From: DASTHG01 sp035491895
GTDB lineage: Bacteria; Gemmatimonadota; Gemmatimonadetes; Gemmatimonadales; GWC2-71-9
DNA length: 64,000 bases
Reading direction: 5' to 3'
Assembly: GCA_035491895.1 (NCBI GenBank)
Contig: DATJJY010000063.1
Coordinates: 7,740-71,739, forward strand
Positions 33,619 to 42,114 of this stretch are shown here, piece by piece. The translations under genes and the position numbers were made by a program. Under the pieces are notes generated by a model. That model made no database searches. It was given only the letters and a program-made list of their open reading frames with translations, and had not been told where the DNA came from. Each line of letters starts with the position of its first letter. The stretch's first letter is position 1.

Positions 33619-33730
33619 CCGCGACTGAAGTCGCGGCTCGGCGCTTCGCGACGAGCCATGAATGGCTGCCTGCGCCATGCGTCTTTCAAGACGCGTCGCC
33701 GCAGGCGCCGAGCCGCGAGTTTACTCGCGG
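33619..33730. repeat. REP-like multi-hairpin palindromic element, copy 1
   Basis: About 112 bp bounded by terminal hairpins CCGCGACtgaaGTCGCGG (33619-33636) and CCGCGAGtttaCTCGCGG (33713-33730), with inner arms GCTCGGCGC and GCGCCGAGC that pair across the element and an inner hairpin GCCATgaATGGC. A second copy in the opposite orientation is at 42115-42226; 26 bases (33688-33713) are identical to 42134-42159. It separates the lipoprotein stop from the TonB receptor start and is open in the receptor frame. Confidence 0.8.
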
Positions 33731-33740
33731 TATCCGAGGC

Positions 33741-36512
33741 GTGACGGTCGCCCTCTGCGCACTCGTTCTTCTTACTGGACCCCTCGCCGCCCAGACCGGC
33801 GGTGCGATCGCGGGCCGCGTGCACGATGCCGCCTCTTCGCTCAGCATCCCCGGCGCATTGGTCTCGGTCGACAATGGGCGACAGGGTGCGGCGACCGACA
33901 CCGGGGGTTTCTACCGCGTGCGCGAGGTGCGCAGCGGATGGCACCGCGTCCAGATCGCCCGGATCGGGTATCGCCCGGTGGTCTACGACAGCGTCCTGGT
34001 GCGCAGCGGCGAGACGGTCACGCTGAATGTCACGCTCACGGAGCTGGCGCTGCAGGTCGAGTCGATCGCCGTGACAGCGACGCCCGACCGCGTGCTCGAT
34101 CCGATGGTCCCGCAGGATCTGCAGCGCGTGACGGGTGAAGAGATCCGCAAGCTTCCCGTCACCACCATCGCCGAGGCCGTGGCGCTGTCGGCGGGTGCGG
34201 TGGGGGAGAGCTATCGCGGCGGCCGGCTCGGCGAGCAGGCGTTCGTGCTCGACGGCATCGGCGTCAAGAACCAGCTCGACGCCTCGACCGGCTCGATCGG
34301 CCTGCGCATCCCCCCCGACATGCTCACCGAGGCATCGCTCGTCACCAACGGCTTTTCGGCCCGCTACGGACAGGCGATCTCGGGTCTCATCAACGTCGTG
34401 ACCAAGGACGGCGGCGACCGCTGGGAAGGGCGCTCGGCGCTCGAGACCGATCGCCCGCTGCCGCAGGGGTGGGACCACGGCATCGACCGGCTCGTGGTGG
34501 CGGGCTCAGGCCCCCTGACGAAAGGCATCGGTGTCGTGGGGGTGCTCGACGCCGAGGGGCGGCTCGATGCCGATCCGGTGAACGCGCCGCCGCCTCCGGA
34601 CGCACACGATCCCCGCAATCAGAACCCCTATCTGCTGCCGCACAACAGCGGTGAGCGCTACGACGCCGGACTCAAGTTCACCGTCCCGCTCGGGAGCCGG
34701 CAGACGGTGCGGCTCTTCGGGCTCCAGTCGATCGATCAGCAGCTGCTGTTCGATCCGGCGTTCAAGTACGCCCCGGCGTTCGGTCCGGCGCGGCGGGTGC
34801 GCGCCTCACTCTTCACCGGTCAGATCCAGCACACCTCCGGGCCCGACGCGGTGAACCCGCTCACCGTCGATCTGCGACTGGGCTACTTTGACCGCAGCTT
34901 CTTCCGAGGCGCGCTCCAGGATCAACCGAAGCTCGAGGTCGGCGGCTTTACGTTCTCGACGTTCCGCTTCCTGGGTCAGGACCTGGCGCAGCGGATGGAC
35001 ACGATCGCGGCGCGCGGGGCGGTCCCCGGATTCGTCGCCCCCGATTTCAGCGACCGGTCTCCCTGGGGCGTGCCGGGCTTTTTTCTGGGCGACGGGTCGC
35101 GCGGGGAGATTTCCTGGAACCGTTTCCGCGAGCTGCGCGGCAAGCTCGACCTGACGCTCGGCGCGGGTCGGGACGCCGATTTCTACCTCGGCGGGGAAGT
35201 CGCGGGACAGCACGTCCAGACGTTCCAGCGCGTGTTCGCATACCTGCCGGTGGACAGCACCGTCCCGCCACCAACGGCGTCCGATTTCAAACCGGTGAGC
35301 GCCGCGGCGTACGCCGAGACGCAGCTGCGGGTGCAGGACCTTGCGTTCACGATCGGACTGCGCTACGACCAGTTCGACGGCCGGGTGCCGCCGGCCATCG
35401 GCGGGAAGCGGTTCGGCGCGCAGCGTTCGATCAACCCGCGTCTCGCCGTGTCGACGGTGTTGAAGGGCGCCACCTTCGTGGCCAGCTGGGGACGGTTCAG
35501 CCAGGCGCCGGACTTCCAGTATCTCGTGGATGCGGCGTTCGACGACACGACGCGCACCGGTCGCTTCCGCGAGGGCAACCCTTCGCTCGGCTTCGAGAGC
35601 GCGACGCAGTACGAGTTCTCGCTGCGCCTCAGGCCCACCGACATCACGTCGGTGCGGACCAACCTCTACGTCAAGCGGCTCGACGGGCTGGTCGCGTCGG
35701 TGCCGCTCGGCCTCGACCCCGATTCGACGATCTTCGGCAACGCCGACTTCGGTACCGTCAAAGGGGTGGAGCTGATCTTCGAGAAGGAGATGACACACGG
35801 CTGGGCGATGCGCGTCGCGTACACGCTGCAGACGGCCACGGCGACCGCGACCAACGCATTCCAGCTGTTGCGGCGCATCCGCTTCGACACGCTCACGGGC
35901 GACACGATCAACCCGGCACGCGTCGAGTTTCCGCTCGACTACGACCGGCGCCACAGCGTGACGGTCATCGGCCAGGCCAGAGTGAGCGACGGGGCGGGGC
36001 CTAGGGCTTTCGGGCAGTATGTCTTCGGGGGACTCGAGGCGGCGGCGATCTTCCACTTCGGGTCGGGGCTGCCGTATTCCCGCACCAACACCGGCGGGGA
36101 CACGCTGATCGGGCTGCCGAACAGCGCGCGGCTGCCGCCCGAATACTCACTCGACGCGCTGCTGCGCCGTCCGATTCGCGTAATGGGCTTGAATGGCGGT
36201 GTCTACGTGGACGCGCGCAACCTCCTGAACCGCCGCAACACCGTGTCGGTACGACGCGATACCGGGCAACCCACGCTCACGAACGCCACGTTGCAGGCGA
36301 TCGCCCTTGCGGCCTATCAGGCGCATCCGGAGCCGATCCCGTACGAATCGCCGCGCTACCGGCTGTGGGCCGATCTCGACGGGAATGGATTGATCGAAGG
36401 GCAGGGAGAGCTCTTGCCGCTGTACTTCGCCGCGGCGCGCGACTTTGCGCAACCGCTATTCTATTACGGGCCGCCGCGGGTCGTGCGTCTGGGCGTGGAG
36501 CTGACCTTCTAA
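33741..36512 (+). CDS. TonB-dependent receptor with carboxypeptidase-regulatory N-terminal domain
   Basis: Outer-membrane importer of a large nutrient. GTG 33741 begins a signal peptide (TVALCALVLLTGPLAAQ), so the 53 upstream codons, which are encoded by the REP-like element, are judged non-coding or a leftover extension. Domains: CarboxypepD_reg (about 22-110, AGRVHDAASSLSIPGALVSVD), plug (about 125-235, VLDGIGVKNQLDAST and GFSARYGQAISGLINVVTKDG), and a beta-barrel to the terminal F (LGVELTF). Length 923 is typical. Substrate unknown; the SusC companion SusD is absent. The 3' end overlaps the convergent endonuclease-like gene by 4 bp. Confidence 0.9.
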   Translation: MTVALCALVLLTGPLAAQTGGAIAGRVHDAASSLSIPGALVSVDNGRQGAATDTGGFYRVREVRSGWHRVQIARIGYRPVVYDSVLVRSGETVTLNVTLTELALQVESIAVTATPDRVLDPMVPQDLQRVTGEEIRKLPVTTIAEAVALSAGAVGESYRGGRLGEQAFVLDGIGVKNQLDASTGSIGLRIPPDMLTEASLVTNGFSARYGQAISGLINVVTKDGGDRWEGRSALETDRPLPQGWDHGIDRLVVAGSGPLTKGIGVVGVLDAEGRLDADPVNAPPPPDAHDPRNQNPYLLPHNSGERYDAGLKFTVPLGSRQTVRLFGLQSIDQQLLFDPAFKYAPAFGPARRVRASLFTGQIQHTSGPDAVNPLTVDLRLGYFDRSFFRGALQDQPKLEVGGFTFSTFRFLGQDLAQRMDTIAARGAVPGFVAPDFSDRSPWGVPGFFLGDGSRGEISWNRFRELRGKLDLTLGAGRDADFYLGGEVAGQHVQTFQRVFAYLPVDSTVPPPTASDFKPVSAAAYAETQLRVQDLAFTIGLRYDQFDGRVPPAIGGKRFGAQRSINPRLAVSTVLKGATFVASWGRFSQAPDFQYLVDAAFDDTTRTGRFREGNPSLGFESATQYEFSLRLRPTDITSVRTNLYVKRLDGLVASVPLGLDPDSTIFGNADFGTVKGVELIFEKEMTHGWAMRVAYTLQTATATATNAFQLLRRIRFDTLTGDTINPARVEFPLDYDRRHSVTVIGQARVSDGAGPRAFGQYVFGGLEAAAIFHFGSGLPYSRTNTGGDTLIGLPNSARLPPEYSLDALLRRPIRVMGLNGGVYVDARNLLNRRNTVSVRRDTGQPTLTNATLQAIALAAYQAHPEPIPYESPRYRLWADLDGNGLIEGQGELLPLYFAAARDFAQPLFYYGPPRVVRLGVELTF

Positions 36513-36904
36513 GTACCTCGCAAACCGACGCGCAGCTCGTCCCAGGCGATGCGGCCGCTCTGGATCGCATCGCGCACCGCGCGCTCTCGGGGAGTGAGAG
36601 CCGCCGCCCCGGTCTTCACCTCCAGAAACACCACCCGCTCGAGTGCGCCCGCGTCCATTCCGTCGAATACCACGAAGTCCACGGGACTCCCCAGAAAACG
36701 GGCATCCTTCGGGTTGTAGCCGAACCCCGGCAGGTACGGCACGAGCTGCTCGGAGACCTTCCCGACGGTGACCGCCAGGCTCTTTGCCACCGCATCGGCC
36801 CGAATGGCGCTCGCGTGCTTCGCGCGCCAGACGATGAACGCCAGGAGTCCGATCAGCAATCCGATCGCCAGCCCGAACGCGGCCCCGACGAGCGTGTCGA
36901 TCAA
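36509..36904 (-). CDS. Membrane-anchored Holliday-junction-resolvase-related endonuclease domain protein
   Basis: 131 residues. One N-terminal membrane helix (LVGAAFGLAIGLLIGLLAFIVW) is followed by a small nuclease-like domain: SPVDFVVFDG with the Asp and VVFLEVKTG with the E-x-K pair of a PD-(D/E)XK site, then LTPRERAVRDAIQSGRIAW. This matches the Endonuc_Holl family, related to archaeal resolvases. Start TTG 36904 overlaps the upstream stop as TTGA. Its place behind a GMC dehydrogenase pair is unexplained. Confidence 0.75.
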   Translation of the reverse strand: MIDTLVGAAFGLAIGLLIGLLAFIVWRAKHASAIRADAVAKSLAVTVGKVSEQLVPYLPGFGYNPKDARFLGSPVDFVVFDGMDAGALERVVFLEVKTGAAALTPRERAVRDAIQSGRIAWDELRVGLRGT

Positions 36905-37530
36905 GCGTGCTGCGCCCAGGACGTCTCCCCCGGCTTGTACGGCGCGCACGGATCGAACCGCGCCGGCGTTTCGAGATAACGCATCGCTTTCGTGTAGCCG
37001 ATCTCCGAAGTGAAGTAGCCGAGCAGTGTCAGCTCTTTCATCATGCGGAAGTAGTGTGGTGGAGTGTCGGGCGCAGGAGCCGCATCAGTGGCCGCTGCCT
37101 GCTTGGCGGCGCGGTCGTCCATGTACGCCTTCTGCTCCTTGTCGATTTGGTCGAGCAGAGCCAGACGCTGTGCCGGCGTCACCGCCATGAATCCCGTCTT
37201 GTACAGCTGGCGGCACGCCGTGTCGAGCTGCTGCATCCCGTTGCGAAATACCTGCTGATCGCGATCGCTGTAGGTGTCCGTGACCATCAGCGCCAGAAAG
37301 GCTCCCACCTGCGCCGCCTTCGCCCCCGGAGTGGATGTTTCGGGGAGGATGGTCTCCGCGATCTCGTCGAGATAGGTGATGTCACTGGGAGTGAAGGAGG
37401 TGGCGGCAGCAGCACGACCGGCGCTGCGGTCCCTGCCGCAGGCATCGAGCAGGGCGGTTTCCGAGACGAGCGCGATCCCGCCGAGCAGCGCGCTCACCCG
37501 CCGGATCGCTTCGCGACGATCAATACTCAT
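36901..37530 (-). CDS. Gluconate 2-dehydrogenase subunit 3 family protein
   Basis: Small partner of membrane- or periplasm-located GMC dehydrogenases. The 209 residues start with a twin-arginine-like signal (MSIDRREAIRRVSALLGGIALVSE) ending at a possible lipobox LLDAC. The Gluconate_2-dh3 region follows: FTPSDITYLDEIAETILPETSTPGAKAAQVGAF and YKTGFMAVTPAQRLALLDQI, with PPHYFRMMKELTLLGYFTSEIGYTKAMRY near the end. The GMC subunit, 18 bp upstream, has no signal and is expected to be carried through Tat by this protein. Confidence 0.88.
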   Translation of the reverse strand: MSIDRREAIRRVSALLGGIALVSETALLDACGRDRSAGRAAAATSFTPSDITYLDEIAETILPETSTPGAKAAQVGAFLALMVTDTYSDRDQQVFRNGMQQLDTACRQLYKTGFMAVTPAQRLALLDQIDKEQKAYMDDRAAKQAAATDAAPAPDTPPHYFRMMKELTLLGYFTSEIGYTKAMRYLETPARFDPCAPYKPGETSWAQHA

Positions 37531-37548
37531 TATGCCTCCGCACGACGT

Positions 37549-39261
37549 CTAGAGGTTATTGCGCTTCATCTCGTTCACGGCGTAATCCGCCGCGCGCGCG
37601 GTGAGCGCCATATAGGTCAGGGACGGATTGGGGCATGCCGTCGACACCATGCAGGAGCCATCGGTGACGAACACGTTCTGGGCGTCCCACACCTGGTTGT
37701 GGCTGTTGAGGACTGACGTCTTCGGGTCGCGGCCCATCCGCGCCGTGCCCATCTCGTGGATCCCCATGCCCGGGAAGTAGCCGTTGTCGTAGGTCCGGAC
37801 ATTCTTGACGCCGCATGCCGTGAGCGTCTCGGCCATGTCGTTCTTCATGTCATCGCGCATGAGATGCTCGTTCTCGCCGGTGGCGCAATCGATCGCGAGC
37901 ACGGGCAGTCCCCACTTGTCCACCTTCGTCCTGTCGAGCGTGACTTTGTTGTCGTGATTCGGCAACATCTCGCCGAACGCGGTGCCGCCGATCGTCCATT
38001 TCCCCGGCTGCGCCGCCGTGTCCTTGTACGCCGCCCCCACCCCCAGCTCGGCCACCGCCCGCGACCAGCCTTCGCGCGACGCGCCGCCCTGGTAACCGAA
38101 GCCGCGCAGATACGGCCGCTTGTCGCCGAGCAGGTTGCGGTAGCGCGGAATGTAGAATCCGGTCGGGCGCCGCCCGAAGTAGTACTTCGCGTCGAGCCCA
38201 GGCTCCTCGATGTCGCCCGACGCGCCGGCGCGGAAATGGTGGTCCATGAGGTTGTGGCCCAGCTCCCCCGAGCTCGACCCCAGCCCCTCGGGCCAGACAT
38301 CGGTCGCCGAGCGCAGCAGCAGCCAGGTCGAGTTCAACGTCGACGCGCAGAGGAAGATGATGCGCGCCGTGTACTCGGTGGTCTTGTTGGTCATGGCGTC
38401 CATCACCCGGACGCCTGTCGCGCGCTTGTTGTCCTTGTCGTAGAGGATCTCCGTGACGATGGCGAACGGCGTGAGCGTCAGCCGGCCTGTGGCCATCGCT
38501 GCCGGCAGCGTGGAGGACTGTGTGCTGAAGTAGCCGCCGAACGGACACCCTAGCCAACAGGCGTTGCGGTACTGGCATTGGGTTCGTCCCGGCAGGGGCT
38601 TGGTGAGATTCGCCGTGCGGCCCGGGATGATGCGGCGGCGCCCGCCGAACTGCCGCTTCAGCCTTCCCGCGATGAGGTCCTCGCCGCAGTTGAGCGGCAT
38701 CGCAGGTTGGAACTGGCCGTCGGGGAGCTGCGGCATTTTCTCGAGCGAGCCCGAGATGCCGGCGTGCCGCTCGGCGTGATCGTACCAGGGAGCGATGTCG
38801 GCGTAGCGAATCGGCCAGTCGACCGCGATGCCTTCTCTGAGATTCGCCTCGAAGTCGAAATCGCTCCAGCGGTAACTCTGGCGGCCCCACATGAGCGAGC
38901 GGCCGCCCACATGGTAGCCGCGGAACCAGTCGAAGCGTTTGATCTCGGTATAGGGCGAGTCTTTGTCGGATGCCCACCAGTCGAGGTTCTTCTCGTTGAG
39001 GGGGTAGTCCCGCTTCAGCACCGGGTACGCCTCTTCCATCGCCCTCGTATGGCCGCCGCGGTGCGGGTACTCCCAGGGCGCCTTGGTCGCGTTGACGTAG
39101 TCCTTGATGTGCTCGATGTTCTTGCCCCGCTCGAGCATCAGGACCTGCAGCCCTTTCTCGGTGAGCTCCTTCGCGGCCCAGCCGCCGGAGATCCCCGATC
39201 CCACCACAATCGCGTCATATGTACGAGACTGCACCGTGCCCTCCAAAGAGTTGGCACTCAA
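37549..39261 (-). CDS. GMC family oxidoreductase, large subunit
   Basis: FAD-dependent sugar or alcohol dehydrogenase of 570 residues. The dinucleotide-binding motif is DAIVVGSGISGGWAAKEL (about 15-32), followed by MLERG. The GMC C-terminal domain carries GIHEMGTARMG and HNQVWDAQNVFVTDGSCM, with the conserved His in the first and ALTARAADYAV at the end. Paired with the Gluconate_2-dh3 subunit, it belongs to the gluconate/sorbitol-dehydrogenase-like group; the substrate is unknown. ATG 39261 fits the family N-terminus. A dyad repeat precedes it. Confidence 0.92.
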   Translation of the reverse strand: MSANSLEGTVQSRTYDAIVVGSGISGGWAAKELTEKGLQVLMLERGKNIEHIKDYVNATKAPWEYPHRGGHTRAMEEAYPVLKRDYPLNEKNLDWWASDKDSPYTEIKRFDWFRGYHVGGRSLMWGRQSYRWSDFDFEANLREGIAVDWPIRYADIAPWYDHAERHAGISGSLEKMPQLPDGQFQPAMPLNCGEDLIAGRLKRQFGGRRRIIPGRTANLTKPLPGRTQCQYRNACWLGCPFGGYFSTQSSTLPAAMATGRLTLTPFAIVTEILYDKDNKRATGVRVMDAMTNKTTEYTARIIFLCASTLNSTWLLLRSATDVWPEGLGSSSGELGHNLMDHHFRAGASGDIEEPGLDAKYYFGRRPTGFYIPRYRNLLGDKRPYLRGFGYQGGASREGWSRAVAELGVGAAYKDTAAQPGKWTIGGTAFGEMLPNHDNKVTLDRTKVDKWGLPVLAIDCATGENEHLMRDDMKNDMAETLTACGVKNVRTYDNGYFPGMGIHEMGTARMGRDPKTSVLNSHNQVWDAQNVFVTDGSCMVSTACPNPSLTYMALTARAADYAVNEMKRNNL

Positions 39262-39297
39262 GTATGCTGCCGTTGGTCATAGTCTATCAATGCTCGT

Positions 39298-39376
39298 CGG
39301 CGAGTCCGTCTCCGGGCTCGACTCCCCAACAACCGCCCCGCCACCCCCCCGGAGTCGCCCTCCGACGGACTCGCCG
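39298..39376. repeat. Inverted repeat CGGCGAGTCCGTC / GACGGACTCGCCG
   Basis: Perfect 13-bp arms at 39298-39310 and 39364-39376, with inner pieces (CTCGACTCC and GGAGTCG) that can also pair. It lies in the 138-bp gap between the stop of the cyclase gene and the start of the GMC gene, both on the minus strand. Probably a terminator for the cyclase transcript. Confidence 0.7.
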
Positions 39377-39399
39377 CCTCGCGTTGCAACGCCCGCGGT

Positions 39400-40056
39400 C
39401 TATTCGACTCGAGCGAACGCACGAACGGGGAACGACCCCATCCCGCGCACCTTCACCGGGACGGCGAAGAACCTGAAGGCCTTGTCGGGCAGGCGCTCGA
39501 GGCCCGTGAGATGCTCGACGATCGTCACGCGGGCGCCGAGCAGGATCGTGTGGGCGGGTCTCGTGCCATCAGCGGTGTCGTCGATGTTGAGCGAATCGAT
39601 CCCCACGAGCACCGCACCCTGATGCACGAGATACTCCGCAGCGTCACTCGTGACGTACGGGTTTCCCGTGCCGTAGGCGGGCGACCCCCAGTGCCGATCC
39701 CACCCGGTATGGATCAGCACCGCGCGACCCTCCACCGAAATGCCCGCGAACGCGTCGCGGTCCACGACGCGGCCCATCCCCACGCGGCGGATCACGACGC
39801 CATCGAGATCGGCGAGTGTTTCGAGCGGCAAATCGGCGAGGTCCGCGCCGTCGGCGTACCGGTGCCACGGCGCATCGACGTATGTCCCCGTGTTCGCGAT
39901 CATCTCGATCTTGCCGATCTGAAATTCCGTCCCCGGGGCGTAGCGGGAATGCGATGCCGCCCGGCTCAGATGATCGCTGATGACAGGGGCAGGGAGACCG
40001 GGGTATGTCACCATCCCGGCAGCGACGACGTGACTCAAGTCGATGAGACGGCTCAC
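39400..40056 (-). CDS. Cyclase family protein (kynurenine-formamidase-like)
   Basis: 218 residues of the metal-dependent cyclase/formamidase fold. Landmarks: SRLIDLSHVVAAGMVTYPGLPAP at the N-terminus, ANTGTYVDAPWHRYADG in place of the usual HxGTHxDxPxH, VLIHTGWDRHWG and VGIDSLNID. The two His of the first metal motif are Asn and Tyr here, while D and the last H remain, so metal binding or reaction may differ from KynB. Neighbours (DMT exporter, PhzF) do not reveal the substrate. ATG 40056 lies inside a CTCAC-type repeat. Confidence 0.83.
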   Translation of the reverse strand: MSRLIDLSHVVAAGMVTYPGLPAPVISDHLSRAASHSRYAPGTEFQIGKIEMIANTGTYVDAPWHRYADGADLADLPLETLADLDGVVIRRVGMGRVVDRDAFAGISVEGRAVLIHTGWDRHWGSPAYGTGNPYVTSDAAEYLVHQGAVLVGIDSLNIDDTADGTRPAHTILLGARVTIVEHLTGLERLPDKAFRFFAVPVKVRGMGSFPVRAFARVE

Positions 40057-40089
40057 CTCTTACCTCTCACCCCTCACGCCTCTTGCTTC
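40051..40089. repeat. CTCTTACC/CTCTCACC tandem units, copy of the 26152-26186 arm
   Basis: Tandem variants of CTCTCAC run from 40051 to about 40089 and match the right arm of the dyad at 26152-26186 nearly base for base. No opposite arm is present here. It spans the start of the cyclase gene and encodes the last residues (EARGVRGER) of the EamA transporter. Confidence 0.65.
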
Positions 40090-40983
40090 TTCCAGGTAGC
40101 CTCCCGCCACGCCACCCACGACCATCACGAGTCCGAGCGTGCCGAGTGCGCTGAGCCGCTGGCCAAACAGGACGAAGGCGAGCAACGTCGCGACCACGGG
40201 CTCGATCGTCGCTGCGACCGCGGTCGGGGCGGCATCGATACGCTTGGTGGCGTTGAAGAACAGTACGTTGGCGATCACCACGGTGCCGGCCCCGAGCAAC
40301 GCGGTGTACACCCACGCTCCCGGGGTCGGCGGCGGCAGCGGCGGCCGTCTTGCCAACACAAGGACGAGCCCGAGAATGACGATGCCGCCAAGGATCTCGA
40401 GCAACAAAACGCGCATGGCCCCGTAGCGGGGAACCGCATAGCGCGCCAGCAATGTCGTGCCCACGTAGCTCAACGCGGCGAGCGCGCCGCCCAGAACGCC
40501 GGCGCGCAACGTAGTCGGAATCGCGACGCCGGCGCGGCTACCCCCCAATACAGCGAGCACCGCTCCCGCCATCACGACCACGGCCAGGACGAGACGCAAC
40601 GGCGTGAGCGCTTCACCCAGTAGTGGTTTGGCCAGCAATGCCACGAGGACCGGGGCGGTGTACAGCAGCGCCGCCGCCCCAGCGACGCCCGCGCCGGAGA
40701 TCGCGAACTGGTACGCGATCTCGAACAGGGCGACGAGCGCGCCACCAAGGAGGCCCACCAGGAGCCAGCCGTTGCGGTCGATGCGGAACAGGTCAGGGCG
40801 GGCGAGGCCGTAGGCCAGAATGGCCGTGATACCGAGCACCAGGCGCCAAAACCCGATCCCCGTGAGCGCCGCGCCTTGAGAATAGAGTAGCGTCGACAGC
40901 GGCCCCGTCGTCCCCCAGATCGAGCCGGCGCCCAGGGCGCAGGCGTAGCCCGTGAGGCGTGTGCGGCGGGAGGTGGTGTTCAA
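40060..40983 (-). CDS. EamA/DMT family transporter
   Basis: Inner-membrane exporter of the drug/metabolite superfamily: 307 residues with about ten membrane helices arranged as two EamA repeats, ALGAGSIWGTTGPLS in the first and VLGGALAALSYVGTTLLAR opening the second. TTG 40983 overlaps the PhzF stop as TTGA, which fixes the start and shows translational coupling. The last residues are encoded by a CTCTCAC repeat, so the original C-terminus may have been changed. Substrate unknown; amino acids and metabolites are usual. Confidence 0.87.
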   Translation of the reverse strand: MNTTSRRTRLTGYACALGAGSIWGTTGPLSTLLYSQGAALTGIGFWRLVLGITAILAYGLARPDLFRIDRNGWLLVGLLGGALVALFEIAYQFAISGAGVAGAAALLYTAPVLVALLAKPLLGEALTPLRLVLAVVVMAGAVLAVLGGSRAGVAIPTTLRAGVLGGALAALSYVGTTLLARYAVPRYGAMRVLLLEILGGIVILGLVLVLARRPPLPPPTPGAWVYTALLGAGTVVIANVLFFNATKRIDAAPTAVAATIEPVVATLLAFVLFGQRLSALGTLGLVMVVGGVAGGYLEEARGVRGER

Positions 40984-41786
40984 TCGGGATCGACGTCGAG
41001 GTCGCCGCGCAGCACGATGACCGCCTGGCCGGCGAGGATGACGCGCTCCCCCTTCGCCCGGACCTTCACGATGCCGCCACGCGCCGACGCCTGGCGGCCG
41101 ACCAGCTCGGCACGACCCAGCTTCGCCGCCCAGTAGGGTGCGAGCGCGCAATGCGCGGAGCCGGTCACCGGGTCTTCATCTACACCGGAGCCCGGCGCGA
41201 AGAAGCGGGAGACGAAGTCGTAGTCGGAGCCGGACGCCCGGGCGGTGACGATTACGCCGCGTACGGGGAGGCGGCGCAGCCTCGTGTGGTCGGGCGCGAC
41301 GGCGAGCACCTCCGCCTCGGAGCCGACTTCGACGAGGTAATCCATACGGTTCCTTCCGATTGCGACGGCCGTGACACCGAGCGCGGGGAGGAGGTCGGGT
41401 GGCGCCCCGACCGGCGTCACCGGGACGGCGGGGAAGTCCATCGCGATCCACGACCCGTCACGGTCCGCGGTGAGGCGGCCGCTCATCGTATCGAACCGTG
41501 CCTGGGTCCCGGCGGGGAGCAGCTGGTCCTCCCAGAGCACGTGTGCGGACGCGAGCGTCGCATGGCCGCACAGCGCGATCTCGACCGTGGGCGTGAACCA
41601 GCGCAGCTGCCAGGCGTCGCTCGCCGATGGGCGCACCAGGAACGCCGTTTCCGAGAGATTCATCTCGCGCGCCACGCGCTGCATCCACCCCTCGCTCGCC
41701 GGGCTGGGCAGCACGCACACCGCGGCGGGATTCCCCGCGAACGGCGTAGCGGTGAACGCGTCGACCTGCACGATGCGGACGCTCAT
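40980..41786 (-). CDS. PhzF family isomerase
   Basis: 268 residues with the diaminopimelate-epimerase-like double fold: IVQVDAFTATPFAGNPAAVCVL at the N-terminus, MNLSETAFLV with the conserved catalytic Glu (about 48), FTPTVEIALCGHATLA and GVDEDPVTGSAHCALAPYW. Phenazine genes are absent, so it is one of the many PhzF homologues of unknown substrate. Its stop overlaps the EamA start, suggesting that its product or substrate is exported by EamA (inference). ATG 41786 starts the family N-terminus. Confidence 0.9.
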   Translation of the reverse strand: MSVRIVQVDAFTATPFAGNPAAVCVLPSPASEGWMQRVAREMNLSETAFLVRPSASDAWQLRWFTPTVEIALCGHATLASAHVLWEDQLLPAGTQARFDTMSGRLTADRDGSWIAMDFPAVPVTPVGAPPDLLPALGVTAVAIGRNRMDYLVEVGSEAEVLAVAPDHTRLRRLPVRGVIVTARASGSDYDFVSRFFAPGSGVDEDPVTGSAHCALAPYWAAKLGRAELVGRQASARGGIVKVRAKGERVILAGQAVIVLRGDLDVDPD

Positions 41787-42114
41787 GTGGGTCCGCCTGC
41801 GGCGTGGATCCAGGATGGGAGATCCATCTCTGTAGAAGATAATGACTACGGGGCCTGAGCTAGCTCGTTGACGGCGCGCCGTTGCGGTGGTGTGATCCCG
41901 GCGACGAACGGTGAATGTGGCCCGGCTGGTTTCTCGGGACCGTCGGCGTGTCGTCCGCCTTCTTCTGGCACAACATCACCACGAGACACAACGTGGTGAC
42001 CGGCACCCACCGATACTTCCGCCACGAACGCATGCGCCCCCTCCAGGCCTGTTTCGACCAAACCGCTCTTCGCTTCCAACTCGCTACGGGCAGTCTGACG
42101 TGGCCGACTCTCGT
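41787..42114. other. Intergenic stretch without an intact gene
   Basis: Between PhzF and the REP-like element (and on to 42273) there is no complete gene. The only coding-like signal is a short piece on the plus strand (next entry). The PhzF promoter should lie just right of 41786. Confidence 0.5.
41915..42030 (+). pseudogene. Possible remnant of a fatty-acid-desaturase-like gene
   Basis: Directly after an in-frame stop, the plus strand reads WPGWFLGTVGVSSAFFWH, then NITTRHNVVTGTHRYF. The spacing of G-W-x(6)-S, WHNIT, RHN and THRY resembles the region of delta-9 acyl desaturases around a histidine box (WHATF...NSLAH...G.RRY). The resemblance ends after about 40 residues and the frame then enters the REP-like element. 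This is weak evidence from a short piece, and chance similarity is possible. Confidence 0.25.

Noticed and set aside
31558..33678. Minus-strand open frame of 706 codons over the ureohydrolase and lipoprotein genes
   Set aside because: Antisense to two clear genes with intact motifs; low-complexity product.
34806..36056. Minus-strand open frame inside the TonB receptor
   Set aside because: Antisense shadow of the barrel-coding region.
37549..39261. Glucose-methanol-choline gene as choline dehydrogenase (betA)
   Set aside because: The paired Gluconate_2-dh3 subunit and motifs fit the sugar/gluconate dehydrogenase group; no betB or betI nearby.
40980..41786. Phenazine biosynthesis cluster
   Set aside because: Only the PhzF-like gene is present; neighbours are an exporter and a cyclase with no phenazine relation.
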